From: Paraburkholderia flava
GTDB taxonomy: Bacteria; Pseudomonadota; Gammaproteobacteria; Burkholderiales; Burkholderiaceae
DNA: 64,000 nt
Direction: 5' to 3'
Assembly: GCF_004359985.1 (NCBI RefSeq)
Contig: NZ_SMRO01000003.1
Location: 1,038,206 to 1,102,205 of the forward strand
Numbering within the stretch: position 1 is the first letter of the stretch; each line of letters begins with the position of its first letter. A program made the translations under genes and the position numbers. The notes below the pieces were generated by a model. The model was not told the origin of the DNA and made no database searches. It worked only from the letters and a program-made list of their open reading frames with translations. Positions 1 to 8,015 of this stretch are shown piece after piece.

Positions 1-1
1 A

Positions 2-760
2 ATTCGCGCCCATCTTCAGGCAAATGGCTTTGCGCACTATCAACCAGCCATCGACTGCGACGATGACGATCGTCGCATACTCAATGAAGAATTTCTCTCA
101 CTGGAATCAGACGAATTCGCACCGCCCGGTGTACATCGCTTTCGCCGCTATGGAAACGGAATCATCATTCCCTGGGCCGAAAGGGAAGAAGTCTTCTGGA
201 TCCCGCCGGTGACCAGCGCAAACGTGTGTCGTGCCGGTTACGATCAAGGCGGCAACAATCCCGAGCATCGGAACATCCGCTACTTCAACGCGTTGAGCGA
301 CGTATGCAAGGCAAGCCGCATTCTTCAGCGGCTCATTCTCGACGATTTTTCGCATACCTTCTGGCAACACGTTGGCCAGGAATTCCCGATCTACTTCGGC
401 GTGCACTTTGTAAAAATCCAGGCACACGATAGTCAAGAGCTTGGTATCAGTTCGCCCAATTGTTTTCACCAGGATGGCGAACCGTTTACGTTTGCTCACC
501 TGGTTCATCGCTCAGGTTCAACCGGCGGCGGCGTCAACTATATCGGCAAGCCATCGATTCGTGACCTCTCGCTCTATGAGGTCCAGGCTGACGATATCGT
601 TGCCCAATTTACCTTGAATGGCTTTTTGGAGAGTTTCGCGGTTTTCGATCCGGCCGTTTGTCACTACGTCGATCCCGTGCGCAAGGCCAGCAACAGCGAC
701 GCGATAGCGGAGCGCTGCATCATCCTCATCGATTTCTCTCAAACGAGGCAGAACATCTAA
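2..760 (+). CDS. 2-oxoglutarate/Fe(II) dioxygenase of the free amino acid hydroxylase family, 5'-truncated by the window edge
   Basis: The frame is open from base 2 with no start codon inside the window, so 252 C-terminal residues are seen and the N-terminus lies to the left. The visible part matches the PF10014 (BsmA/IDO) family. FHQDGEPF supplies the iron-binding His (467-469) and Asp (473-475), a GGGVNY stretch follows, and the distal His is in VCHYVDP (662-664), with an Arg downstream (AERC) suited to binding 2-oxoglutarate. Characterised members hydroxylate or sulfoxidise free L-amino acids in the cytoplasm. The stop overlaps the ATG of the exporter gene that follows, which implies translational coupling. 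The substrate cannot be read from the sequence. Codon use is less GC-biased than in genes right of 7 kb. Confidence 0.85.
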   Translation: MRAHLQANGFAHYQPAIDCDDDDRRILNEEFLSLESDEFAPPGVHRFRRYGNGIIIPWAEREEVFWIPPVTSANVCRAGYDQGGNNPEHRNIRYFNALSDVCKASRILQRLILDDFSHTFWQHVGQEFPIYFGVHFVKIQAHDSQELGISSPNCFHQDGEPFTFAHLVHRSGSTGGGVNYIGKPSIRDLSLYEVQADDIVAQFTLNGFLESFAVFDPAVCHYVDPVRKASNSDAIAERCIILIDFSQTRQNI

Positions 761-1683
761 TGCAAACGCTCACGATGGCCGTTCTTCCGATACTCATTGC
801 GCTGGCAGTGGGTTATGCCACCGGACGGATCATCAACTCCGGAGCCCGGACCAGTCTGGCCCGGCTGATCACGCCACTCGTATGGCTTCTCCTCTTTTCG
901 ATCGGGTACCAGTTTGGTGACGTCCTTGGAAGAGCGAGTGAGGCGAGGCACGCAATCATGCTCGCGCTCCTGCTTGCCGTTCTGACGACGGCATTTCCTT
1001 GGCTATTGATTGTTCTCGCGCACCGTCCTGACGTAACGCTCGTTCGGACCGTGAATCGGGAGCGCGTGAAATCTGATGCGGTTCTAAAACCAATTAAGGA
1101 ATGCGCTATAGCACTTCTGATGGTCGTGAGCGGCGTGTTGATCAGCTTTGTCAAATTACCCGTGTTTCTGTCGGGCGTGCCGCTTCCTTCTACCAATCAG
1201 CTTCTTTATACGTTGATCTGGCTGGTGGGTGTCGATCTGGTAGGAATCACTGTCAGCAGGAAATGGCTCTCGGTCAGAACGCTCGCGATCCCTGCCCTCG
1301 TCGTACTTGGATCACTGGCGGGAGGGGTAATCGCTTCAATGGTGGGCGGGCAACCACTAAAAGTTGCGCTTGCGCTGTCAAGCGGCTTCGGGTGGTTCAC
1401 CTTGTCAGGCGTGCTGATGGCCAAGTACATGGGGAATACGTACGGCACGATAGCATTACTCACGGACCTGTTTCGGGAATTGCTTGCAATCGTACTCCTG
1501 TACAGCCTGGGGGCGCGATTTTCTCAGCCCTGTATTGGCGCGAGTGGTGCAACGGCTCTGGATTCGACACTTCCGATTATCAAGCAGACATGTCGGGCGA
1601 CTGAGGTTCCGACCGCGCTCGTCAGCGGTCTCATCCTGACGCTAATCGCCCCATTTCTGATCACTCTTTTCTTGATGAGATGA
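760..1683 (+). CDS. LysO-type (YbjE, DUF340) amino acid exporter
   Basis: A 307-residue inner-membrane protein with about eight hydrophobic segments, beginning MQTLTMAVLPILIALAVGY. The segment pattern and length fit LysO (about 300 residues in E. coli), which exports L-lysine and the toxic analogue thialysine. I place the start at the ATG at 760, which shares its A with the stop of the dioxygenase gene; an in-frame upstream start at 658 would lie inside that gene. Inference: it exports the amino-acid-like product of this cluster or protects the cell from it. The stop overlaps the next ATG by four bases. Confidence 0.8.
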   Translation: MQTLTMAVLPILIALAVGYATGRIINSGARTSLARLITPLVWLLLFSIGYQFGDVLGRASEARHAIMLALLLAVLTTAFPWLLIVLAHRPDVTLVRTVNRERVKSDAVLKPIKECAIALLMVVSGVLISFVKLPVFLSGVPLPSTNQLLYTLIWLVGVDLVGITVSRKWLSVRTLAIPALVVLGSLAGGVIASMVGGQPLKVALALSSGFGWFTLSGVLMAKYMGNTYGTIALLTDLFRELLAIVLLYSLGARFSQPCIGASGATALDSTLPIIKQTCRATEVPTALVSGLILTLIAPFLITLFLMR

Positions 1684-1901
1684 CTATGCAGAGCATCGAA
1701 AACAATACCGTTGTCCGACTGCGTGCAAGCGGTCTGCGTATGACGGTGAAGACACAGAACCCGGATGCAGCCAGGTTTGGGAAGGATTTTGTGTTCTGCG
1801 AGAGCGTCGTAAAAGGTAAACACGAGCACGGTTACTTCCGGCGCGATCAGCTCGTGGTGCTACGTCACAGTGTCGAGCAGGTAATGTCCGATTTCACTTA
1901 G
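1680..1901 (+). CDS. Small DUF2158/YodC-like protein
   Basis: A 73-residue soluble protein whose ATG overlaps the end of the exporter gene (ATGA), so it is probably co-translated. The N-terminal stretch TVVRLRASGLRMTV and the C-terminal FRRDQLVVL resemble the YodC/DUF2158 family, small SH3-like beta-barrel proteins whose typical pattern is GDVVRLKSGGPxMTV. Function in that family is unknown. Here the central part is longer than in YodC. The assignment is by pattern only. Alternatively it is a cluster-specific protein of no known family. Confidence 0.55.
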   Translation: MTMQSIENNTVVRLRASGLRMTVKTQNPDAARFGKDFVFCESVVKGKHEHGYFRRDQLVVLRHSVEQVMSDFT

Positions 1902-1972
1902 ATTTCAATCTCCGGCGTATCCGAAAGGAAGCGAGATGTGTCGGAAGACGAACAGTCCAGTAGGGGAGAAAA

Positions 1973-3220
1973 ATGGGCCCGATCACTACGTCGCCCAGTC
2001 AGAGTGTTATCGCTAATGAGCCCGGACGTCGAGCCGAAGCCGCTTATTGGCTGTTGTGGCTTGCGATGCTATCGACCACTACCGGCTCGATGCTCTTGCT
2101 GCTCGGGCTCGCATCAATCCTGTACGTGGAGCGTGGTTCTTCCTTGGCCGCCGGCGTCGTGTTCATCAGTCAGTGGCTGCTCCCCATTTTCCTGGTCGGA
2201 TGGTTGGGGCGACTTGGTCGATTCCGACAGCCTGTCCGCGTGCTGGCATGCCTCGAGTTCTTTCAACTGGTTATGCTGTTGCCGGTTGCGAGCAATCTTC
2301 TTGTGGTCGCTTTCGTCGGACTGGTAGCTCGTGGCGTACTGGAGGCAATAGCCCGCTCGCTCAGAAGTACGGCACTGAAGCTTTACATTCCTGCCAGTCG
2401 TCTCGAGAAAGCGGCCACGCTTTTCAATGCGTCCCAATACCTCGGTGTCGCGGCAGGCGGTGTGTTGTCTTACGCAGGCATCAAAAATCTGGACGTCCAT
2501 GTATTGATTGGAGTTGCAGCAGGGTGTCATGTGTTGAGTCTTGCGATGTATCTGGCCTGCCCACGCTTGCTTTCGACGCGCTCGATAGAGTCGCGCGAAG
2601 CACGCGTTGGCGTGTGGAGAAACGCGGTTCGAGAGATCAGGATTAACCCGACACTTAGGCAATCAATTGTTCAACTGACGCTTTACACTGCGATCTTGCA
2701 AGGTTTCCACACCGTCGCACGCGCCGCGCTGCCGGTCGCATTGCTGGATGGCGGCGTCAAAAGCGGATTGCTGCTACAAGCCGGCATCGGGCCGGTCATC
2801 CTGATCGCGCTAGCTCTGTACGGCTATCTCGTTAAGCGCGACGTGCCTAGGACTACTTTGGCACAAATGACTCTGATTATCGCAGGCTCATGCGTAACCA
2901 TATTGCCGCTCAGCAGAAACATGGCCTCTGGTTTCATCACATACTGGATTTTTTTCTTCTGTTTCGAACTGGCCTACACCAAGCTGAGCAATGACGTTCT
3001 GCTGTCGGTTGACCGTCGTGTCGTAGCGGATGTCAGTATGGTTTACAATTCCATTGTGACAGCCTGCCTTGCCGTGTCCGTAATGATAATCGGCTTCGTA
3101 GCCGATAGAATCGGATTTAAAGATGTTTGTTTTGTCGTTGGCGGTGCCGCAATAATATCTGCACTGTGTTCGGTATTTATCTTACGGCGCGGCGAGTCTG
3201 ACGTTACTACTCCCGATTAG
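1973..3220 (+). CDS. MFS transporter, probably an exporter
   Basis: 415 residues with about twelve hydrophobic segments. A weak motif A of the major facilitator superfamily, GWLGRLGRF, lies between TM2 and TM3. The ATG at 1973 follows a good ribosome binding site, aggggag, and I prefer it to the out-of-phase ATG-rich stretch before it. The position between biosynthetic genes suggests product export or self-protection; substrate is unknown. The 3' half is distinctly AT-rich (25 G/C in bases 3121-3180), unlike the rest of the window, which supports acquisition by transfer. Confidence 0.85.
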   Translation: MGPITTSPSQSVIANEPGRRAEAAYWLLWLAMLSTTTGSMLLLLGLASILYVERGSSLAAGVVFISQWLLPIFLVGWLGRLGRFRQPVRVLACLEFFQLVMLLPVASNLLVVAFVGLVARGVLEAIARSLRSTALKLYIPASRLEKAATLFNASQYLGVAAGGVLSYAGIKNLDVHVLIGVAAGCHVLSLAMYLACPRLLSTRSIESREARVGVWRNAVREIRINPTLRQSIVQLTLYTAILQGFHTVARAALPVALLDGGVKSGLLLQAGIGPVILIALALYGYLVKRDVPRTTLAQMTLIIAGSCVTILPLSRNMASGFITYWIFFFCFELAYTKLSNDVLLSVDRRVVADVSMVYNSIVTACLAVSVMIIGFVADRIGFKDVCFVVGGAAIISALCSVFILRRGESDVTTPD

Positions 3221-3275
3221 GGGTTTCAAGATTCCTTATCTGGATTTTTTCAAATACAATCCATAAAAATTTATC

Positions 3276-3704
3276 ATGAAATTCGATCATGTCGGCATTC
3301 AGGTGCGGCAACTGGATACGTGTATTTCTTGGTACAAGGCCGTCTTCAACGCAGCGCAAAATTGGACGTTGACCGAATTTTCTCATCTCACATTACGTAG
3401 GCTTCCCGGCATTACCGTTCTGACGGAAATCCAGTCCGATGAAATCAAGCTGCATTTGTTCGAACGCAGCGAGCTAACCTTATCAGGCGACCGGATCACG
3501 AAGTTTCAGCACATTGCGATCAATGTCGCGCGGGAAGCACGACTTGAAGAACTCCAGCAGCTCGCGTCGGTGGCAAACAAACGATTTGGACTACTGAGCG
3601 AAATCAGCGAAATCGTGTGGGACAAGAACGGCGTTGGGAGTCTGTATCTCGCTGATCCGGAAGGGAACGAGTTTGAAATTACGCATTCCCGCGAGCGGAG
3701 CTGA
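3276..3704 (+). CDS. VOC superfamily (glyoxalase/bleomycin resistance-like) protein
   Basis: A 142-residue protein with two beta-alpha-beta-beta-beta repeats, beginning MKFDHVGIQVRQLDTCISWY. Candidate metal ligands are His5, His at about residue 79 (FQHIAINV) and the Glu in DPEGNEFEITH near the C-terminus, all in the usual VOC places. The family covers glyoxalases, epimerases, ring-opening dioxygenases and drug-binding resistance proteins. In this setting it could be an epimerase or isomerase of the pathway or a resistance protein. The ATG has no clear ribosome binding site (AT-rich leader 3221-3275). Six bases separate it from the next gene. Confidence 0.75.
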   Translation: MKFDHVGIQVRQLDTCISWYKAVFNAAQNWTLTEFSHLTLRRLPGITVLTEIQSDEIKLHLFERSELTLSGDRITKFQHIAINVAREARLEELQQLASVANKRFGLLSEISEIVWDKNGVGSLYLADPEGNEFEITHSRERS

Positions 3705-3710
3705 CTGACA

Positions 3711-4595
3711 ATGTTCAATCAAATCTTCATTACCGACGATGTCTACCTGAGCGACCACGCGTTACGCGAGGTCTGTTCGCTGAGCACAATGCCCTTGCTA
3801 TACCAGTCGAGTGCCGGCGGTCGGCTCGACGGCTGCGACGCGATCCTCGCCAGCTGGGGTGCAACGCTGGATGCTCCGTTCTTTGCCCAGTTCGGTGCAC
3901 TGCGTTATGTTGGTTTGCGCTGCACCTCCACCGGGAAGGTCGACGTGGACTTCCTTAACCGGCGAAACGTTCCCTGGACCAATCTGGGCCGATATGGCGA
4001 CTTTGGCACCTGCGAATTTGTGATTCAGCAATTGCTCAACATCACGCGAACGCACGCAGCAAACACCTTGAGCGTTAGCCAGCGCGAGCTTCGCGGAAAG
4101 ACGCTCGGCATCATCGGCTTCGGCGGGGTAGGCCAGCTCGTGGGCGAAGCCGCACTCGGTCTCGGGATGCAAGTGTTCGTTGCTACCCGCGGTGGCCGAC
4201 CTGAGAGCATGCGAGACTCACTGACCCGGTGCCGCTTCGGTTCAATCGACGAAGTGGTGGCAGCCGCCGATTTCATCTCGATCCACACGCCGGCCTATAC
4301 GCCCGTTCTGTCTCGCGACGTCCTGATGCGCGCCAGGCGTGAGGTCGTAATGACTGTCACGACACTCGGGCTACCGTTTCTGCTGGACGATATCGCGGCG
4401 TTTCTGCTCGCGGAACCCACGCGGCAAGTGGTCTGCGACCTTTGCGCGGCCAGTCATCTTTCACCAGATGAGTTGCCGGAGAACTTCGATGTCGTGCAGG
4501 TCTACTCGGCCCGCACGCACGAGTCTGTCGAACGCGCAGAGCGTGAACTCGTCGATAACCTGCGGTATCACGCAGGAGGTTTTGCTCATGCATGA
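3711..4595 (+). CDS. D-2-hydroxyacid dehydrogenase family protein with altered active site
   Basis: 294 residues. The Rossmann nucleotide-binding loop is clear in KTLGIIGFGGVGQLVGEAA, and the N-terminal lobe and the late His (ARTHES) follow the D-isomer-specific 2-hydroxyacid dehydrogenase layout. The family motif NTARG, which supplies the catalytic Arg, reads VTTLG here, and the usual Glu before the His is not recognisable. Normal members reduce 2-oxo acids with NAD(P)H. This one may bind a different substrate, work as another kind of NAD enzyme, or have lost activity. The gene overlaps the start of the next one by eight bases. Confidence 0.75.
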   Translation: MFNQIFITDDVYLSDHALREVCSLSTMPLLYQSSAGGRLDGCDAILASWGATLDAPFFAQFGALRYVGLRCTSTGKVDVDFLNRRNVPWTNLGRYGDFGTCEFVIQQLLNITRTHAANTLSVSQRELRGKTLGIIGFGGVGQLVGEAALGLGMQVFVATRGGRPESMRDSLTRCRFGSIDEVVAAADFISIHTPAYTPVLSRDVLMRARREVVMTVTTLGLPFLLDDIAAFLLAEPTRQVVCDLCAASHLSPDELPENFDVVQVYSARTHESVERAERELVDNLRYHAGGFAHA

Positions 4596-5391
4596 GACGA
4601 GAGCGGGGCGTGTGCTGTTCCTGCCGGCCATCGTCATGTCAGGCACCGCGTCAGAGCCTGGCTACCAATGGCAACCCGACAGTCCTCTGGTGTGGGCAGA
4701 GGACCGCACGGAAAGCGCGCGCTTTTTCGAAGTTGATGCGGACTGGAATCGGTGGACTCTGTCGCATCACATTTCCTTTTTGCTATGGGTACTCAGTAGC
4801 AATGAAATCGACGACATCGTTGCGAACTCGCCGGATGCCACTGAGCGGTTGCAGCGAGTTGCATTATGCACGAACGCCTATGGCTCGATGCTCCGATACG
4901 CACGGTTGATCGGCCCGGAGAACTATGCCCGTTCAGTTCGCCCGATCATGAGCCAGTTCTACCCCGGGTTCTCGGCGACCTGGTCTGCAGATTACCAGAT
5001 CTACAAGCGGCGGATCCTGCGGCTGCTGAAATCGCCAGATCCGCACGCACCTGGCACGGTGAAGAAGCCATTCATGGACTCATTGCACGATCATCTGTCT
5101 ACCGCGAAGGCGCTAGTGCCCAAAGGTCCATCGCTCCTGCGGAGCATCGAGAATGCGCATGGCAATGAAGCCTCGGCGAGCAGCCTCGAACACTTCGTAT
5201 ATGACTCGCTGTTTCTGGTCAACCGCACCGCGCTGAGCCGTGGTGGTCTGATCACACAACTGCGTGCACGCGTCCGGACGCTTAGCGACGATCCGTTGTT
5301 GGAAATGGACGACGCGTCCAACGACAGCATTCTCGCCGCCGTTGGCCGCGCGCTCACAGCGCTCGATCAACAACCCGAACCCACCGCATGA
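4588..5391 (+). CDS. Uncharacterised 267-residue protein of the ATP-grasp cluster
   Basis: I do not recognise a family. The start at 4588 is chosen because a perfect ribosome binding site, aggaggt (4574-4580), sits seven bases upstream, inside the end of the preceding dehydrogenase gene; the two genes overlap by eight bases and are surely coupled. The protein looks soluble and mostly helical, with an HH pair in LSHHISFLLW, helices around residues 60-130, and a basic middle section (YKRRILRLLK). There is no signal peptide. It could be a helical redox or condensation enzyme, but no metal-binding pattern is clear enough to claim. It lies directly before the ATP-grasp ligase, so a role in substrate supply or tailoring is inferred from position only. 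Confidence 0.75.
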   Translation: MHETRAGRVLFLPAIVMSGTASEPGYQWQPDSPLVWAEDRTESARFFEVDADWNRWTLSHHISFLLWVLSSNEIDDIVANSPDATERLQRVALCTNAYGSMLRYARLIGPENYARSVRPIMSQFYPGFSATWSADYQIYKRRILRLLKSPDPHAPGTVKKPFMDSLHDHLSTAKALVPKGPSLLRSIENAHGNEASASSLEHFVYDSLFLVNRTALSRGGLITQLRARVRTLSDDPLLEMDDASNDSILAAVGRALTALDQQPEPTA

Positions 5392-5401
5392 ACTACCTGT
5401 C

Positions 5402-6676
5402 ATGAACCATCAACCCAGTATTGTCACTACACAACACAGGTGCGTAGTCATCGTCGATGCGCTGTCTACTGGGCGCTATCTGCCGGCCGCGTTTACTTCG
5501 TTAGGCTATCCATGCATCCACGTGAAGAACACCGTGGAGTGTAATCCTTACTTCGACAAGACATTCTCCCCTTCTTTGTTCTCGGCGCTGATCGAGTATC
5601 GTGGCTCCGTCGACGAAATTGTCGCTGAGCTGCGAGAGCGCGAAATCGTCGCGGTGATCGCTGGCTCTGAGCCCGGCGTCGAACTCGCGATCGAATTGGG
5701 CAGGCGGTTGGAGCGCCCATTGACCGATGGCCGACTGTCGGGGACGGTGTTTCGTAACAAGCTTGAGCTCTACAGGACACTCGGTTACGGCGAGCGGCTG
5801 TACATTGAGGAGGTCGTTGAGACGACGCCGATATGCATCCAGGCACTTGAGCGTTGGCTGCCCATCGTCGTGAAGCCTGTCAGTGACGCTGGATCTTCAG
5901 GGGTCAAGATCTGCGAGCGAATCGACGAGGTACACGCCGCTCTGCACTCCATTTTTTCCGCTCCCGCCCTGTTCAACGGGACAGCGGGTCAGCGGGCCGT
6001 ACTCATGTCAAAGATTATGGGCGCCGAGTACATGGTCAACACGGTCACCGCCAATGGTACACATCGCGTACTCGAGGTTTGGCGCACCCAGAAGGCATTT
6101 TTCGACCGCAGCCCCGCATATGGCGTTGCGGATCTGGTGGAGCCTGGATCGCCGCAGGTCGCGCGCGTCGAGGAAATCGCTGTCGATGCGTTACGCCAAC
6201 TCGGCGTGAAGAACAGCGCCGCTCATATCGAGATCATCGCGCCCGATGATGGCAGCGAGCCCGTTGTCATCGACTTCGGACTACGCCTGCAAGGACTGGT
6301 CGATCCGTCGCTCTTGCTCGCGGCGTATGGGACGACTACGATCCTCGAATCTGCGCTGGCGGCCATCGATCCGAAAGCATACGCCATCCGACCGGCACCA
6401 GCGCACCTTGCGCACTGCCGCTCGATCACTCTACATGTGCCGCGAGATGGCACCCTCAGTAAAGACGTGCGTTGGGATCTGCTCGAGTCACTGCCGGGCG
6501 TTCACTCTGTCCGCAAGGCAGTCTTGCAACGCGGTGCCTCGGTATCACGAACGAGGGACGGTTTCAGCAGTTTCGGCACCGTCTACCTGATCGGTGATGA
6601 GTCGCAGGTCGAGCGTGCGACCGAGGCGATCCGCCGTATCGAGCGTGATTCACCATTTTACGACTGCATCACCTGA
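5402..6676 (+). CDS. ATP-grasp ligase, probable amino acid/peptide ligase
   Basis: 424 residues from the ATG at 5402, eleven bases after the preceding stop. ATP-grasp landmarks are visible in order: the nucleotide-binding Lys and glycine-rich loop in VVKPVSDAGSSGV, the GAEYMVNTV strand, and the active-site strand HIEIIAPDDGSEPVVIDFG followed by LRLQG. A C-terminal extension of about 100 residues is of the sort found in BacD/carbamoyl-phosphate-like amino acid ligases. Such enzymes activate a carboxylate as acyl phosphate and join it to an amine. The usual metal-binding E-x-N reads D-x-G here. With the amino acid hydroxylase and exporters upstream, it suggests a small peptide or amide product. 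Confidence 0.85.
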   Translation: MNHQPSIVTTQHRCVVIVDALSTGRYLPAAFTSLGYPCIHVKNTVECNPYFDKTFSPSLFSALIEYRGSVDEIVAELREREIVAVIAGSEPGVELAIELGRRLERPLTDGRLSGTVFRNKLELYRTLGYGERLYIEEVVETTPICIQALERWLPIVVKPVSDAGSSGVKICERIDEVHAALHSIFSAPALFNGTAGQRAVLMSKIMGAEYMVNTVTANGTHRVLEVWRTQKAFFDRSPAYGVADLVEPGSPQVARVEEIAVDALRQLGVKNSAAHIEIIAPDDGSEPVVIDFGLRLQGLVDPSLLLAAYGTTTILESALAAIDPKAYAIRPAPAHLAHCRSITLHVPRDGTLSKDVRWDLLESLPGVHSVRKAVLQRGASVSRTRDGFSSFGTVYLIGDESQVERATEAIRRIERDSPFYDCIT

Positions 6677-6914
6677 CGTGCAGTTTGCAGTTCTCGAGTG
6701 CGCGTCGATCGCAGTGCGGCGCCGCGAAATACAGACGTGTCCGGTATTTTCACAATCTGTCGAATACCGGTAAGTGCGTATTTCGGTGATGGTGATTAGC
6801 ATGTTGGCTGTCCGACGGTCGCGGTTGAGGAAGTATCGTCGTTGGTATGTGGATTGAGATGAATCTGTGCCGACTCTAAATGCCTACATGGCGCCTACAC
6901 GGATTCCAGAAAGC
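6677..6914. other. Noncoding junction between the accessory cluster and tRNA-Lys
   Basis: No convincing reading frame is seen. The stretch lies between the last cluster gene and the 3' side of the tRNA-Lys gene, which is where integrated elements usually end. I looked for a copy of the tRNA 3' end as an attachment repeat and found only an insignificant six-base match (ggattc). Confidence 0.4.
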
Positions 6915-6940
6915 AAAAAGCCCAGCCATACAGGCTGGGC
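6915..6940 (-). terminator. Rho-independent terminator of tRNA-Lys
   Basis: Perfect inverted repeat gcccagcc (6920-6927) / ggctgggc (6933-6940), with an A-run at 6915-6919 that becomes a U-tract on the minus strand, directly downstream of the minus-strand tRNA. Confidence 0.85.
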
Positions 6941-6956
6941 TTCGTGCTTGAATTTT

Positions 6957-7032
6957 TGGTAGGCCGTACGGGATTCGAACCTGTGACCAACGGATTAAAA
7001 GTCCGCTGCTCTACCAACTGAGCTAACGACCC
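6957..7032 (-). tRNA. tRNA-Lys (anticodon UUU)
   Basis: 76 bases on the minus strand, including an encoded CCA. D-arm TAGCTCAGTTGGTAGAGC, anticodon loop ACTTTTAA (UUU, Lys) and T-arm CAGGTTCGAATCCTG are all intact. The acceptor stem pairs GGGTCGT with ACGGCCT, including two G-U pairs (1:72 and 4:69). Its 3' end faces the low-GC cluster. Confidence 0.97.
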
Positions 7033-7111
7033 AAAAAGAGAAGCGAGATTATATCGATACCCCTGCGAGGGTGTCAACCGCAGGGGCGCGACGCCAACAA
7101 AATCAGCAGCA

Positions 7112-7152
7112 AAAGAAAAGCCCGAAGCACTCTCATGCTCCGGGCTTTTCAG
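7112..7152 (-). terminator. Terminator after cpoB
   Basis: Long hairpin: aaagcccgaagca pairs with tgctccgggcttt with a single mismatch, flanked by A and T runs. It ends the minus-strand tol-pal operon and separates it from tRNA-Lys. Confidence 0.75.
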
Positions 7153-7244
7153 CGAGAGGCGCGCGTGTCGATGACGTCCGGCACTGCGCGTCGCGCGAAC
7201 GTGCGGCTGCACGCCCACGCGATACAACACAACTACAAACGCAA

Positions 7245-7994
7245 CTACTTGATCTGCGACAGCTTGCTCTGCGCCGACTGCGCGACATCCGAACCGCCGT
7301 ATTGCGCGACGATCTGCTCGAGCGTCTTTTTCGCCGCGGCCTTCTGGCCTTGTTCGAGCTGGTTGTTTGCAATCGCCAGCATCGAGTCGGCTGCGCGCGG
7401 GTGCTGCGGATAATTCTTCACCACACCCTGCCACGCGGCCGTCGAGCCCTTGTAGTCGCGCAGCGCATACAACGCGTTGCCGAGCCAGAACTGCGCGGTC
7501 GGCTGATACGGGCTCTGCGGATACTTCGAGATGAAGCTGCGAAACGACGCCGCTGCATTCTTGAAGTCCCCGCTGCGGAACTGCTGCGACGCCGCGTTGA
7601 ACGCATCCGTTTCGCCGGGCTGCACGGTGCCCTGTACGCCATCGACCGTCTGCTGCTGCGGCTCGAACTTCTTCAGCCGCGTATCGAGGTCGGTGTAGTA
7701 GTCCTTCTGCTGCTTCTGCAACGTGGCGAGCTGGTTCGCCATGTCCTCGTTCTGCCCACGCAGCGTCGCGATCTGCTGGTTCTGCTGATCGAGACGGTTG
7801 GACTGATCGAGGATCGTGCGCTGCGCGGCAGACAGCTGGCTCGACAGGCTATCGGTCTTCGTGCGCAGGTCCAGGATCGCCTGGCGAGCCTGGTCGTCGT
7901 CGAAGATGCCCGCGTGCGCGGGGACGGCCGCGAGCGTCGTCCCTGCCACGCAGACGGCCGCGGCGATCCGCAGCCAGGAGAAACGGTGCGTCAT
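7245..7994 (-). CDS. cpoB: Cell division coordinator CpoB (Tol-Pal protein YbgF)
   Basis: 249 residues. A signal peptide (MTHRFSWLRIAAAVCVAG..., cleavage after PAHA) is followed by a coiled coil rich in Gln, Asp and Leu (about residues 35-100, which trimerises in E. coli) and a C-terminal TPR region (FRSGDFKNAAASF..., GNALYALRDYKGS, AAKKTLEQIV). CpoB is periplasmic, binds TolA and adjusts peptidoglycan synthesis by PBP1B during constriction. It is the last gene of the Tol-Pal operon. Starts at 8003 (ATG) or 8006 (GTG) are possible; 7994 gives the normal signal peptide. Confidence 0.93.
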   Translation of the reverse strand: MTHRFSWLRIAAAVCVAGTTLAAVPAHAGIFDDDQARQAILDLRTKTDSLSSQLSAAQRTILDQSNRLDQQNQQIATLRGQNEDMANQLATLQKQQKDYYTDLDTRLKKFEPQQQTVDGVQGTVQPGETDAFNAASQQFRSGDFKNAAASFRSFISKYPQSPYQPTAQFWLGNALYALRDYKGSTAAWQGVVKNYPQHPRAADSMLAIANNQLEQGQKAAAKKTLEQIVAQYGGSDVAQSAQSKLSQIK

Positions 7995-8015
7995 ACGGCT
8001 CATCACCCGTTACGG

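Noticed and set aside
6890..6905. Possible attachment-site repeat of the tRNA-Lys 3' end
   Set aside because: Only a six-base match (ggattc) to the T-arm region is seen, which is expected by chance.
6895..7434. A 179-codon minus-strand frame including a stretch reading LAQLVEQRTFNPLVTGSNPV
   Set aside because: That peptide is the usual false translation of a tRNA gene; the frame runs over tRNA-Lys, a terminator and the end of cpoB.
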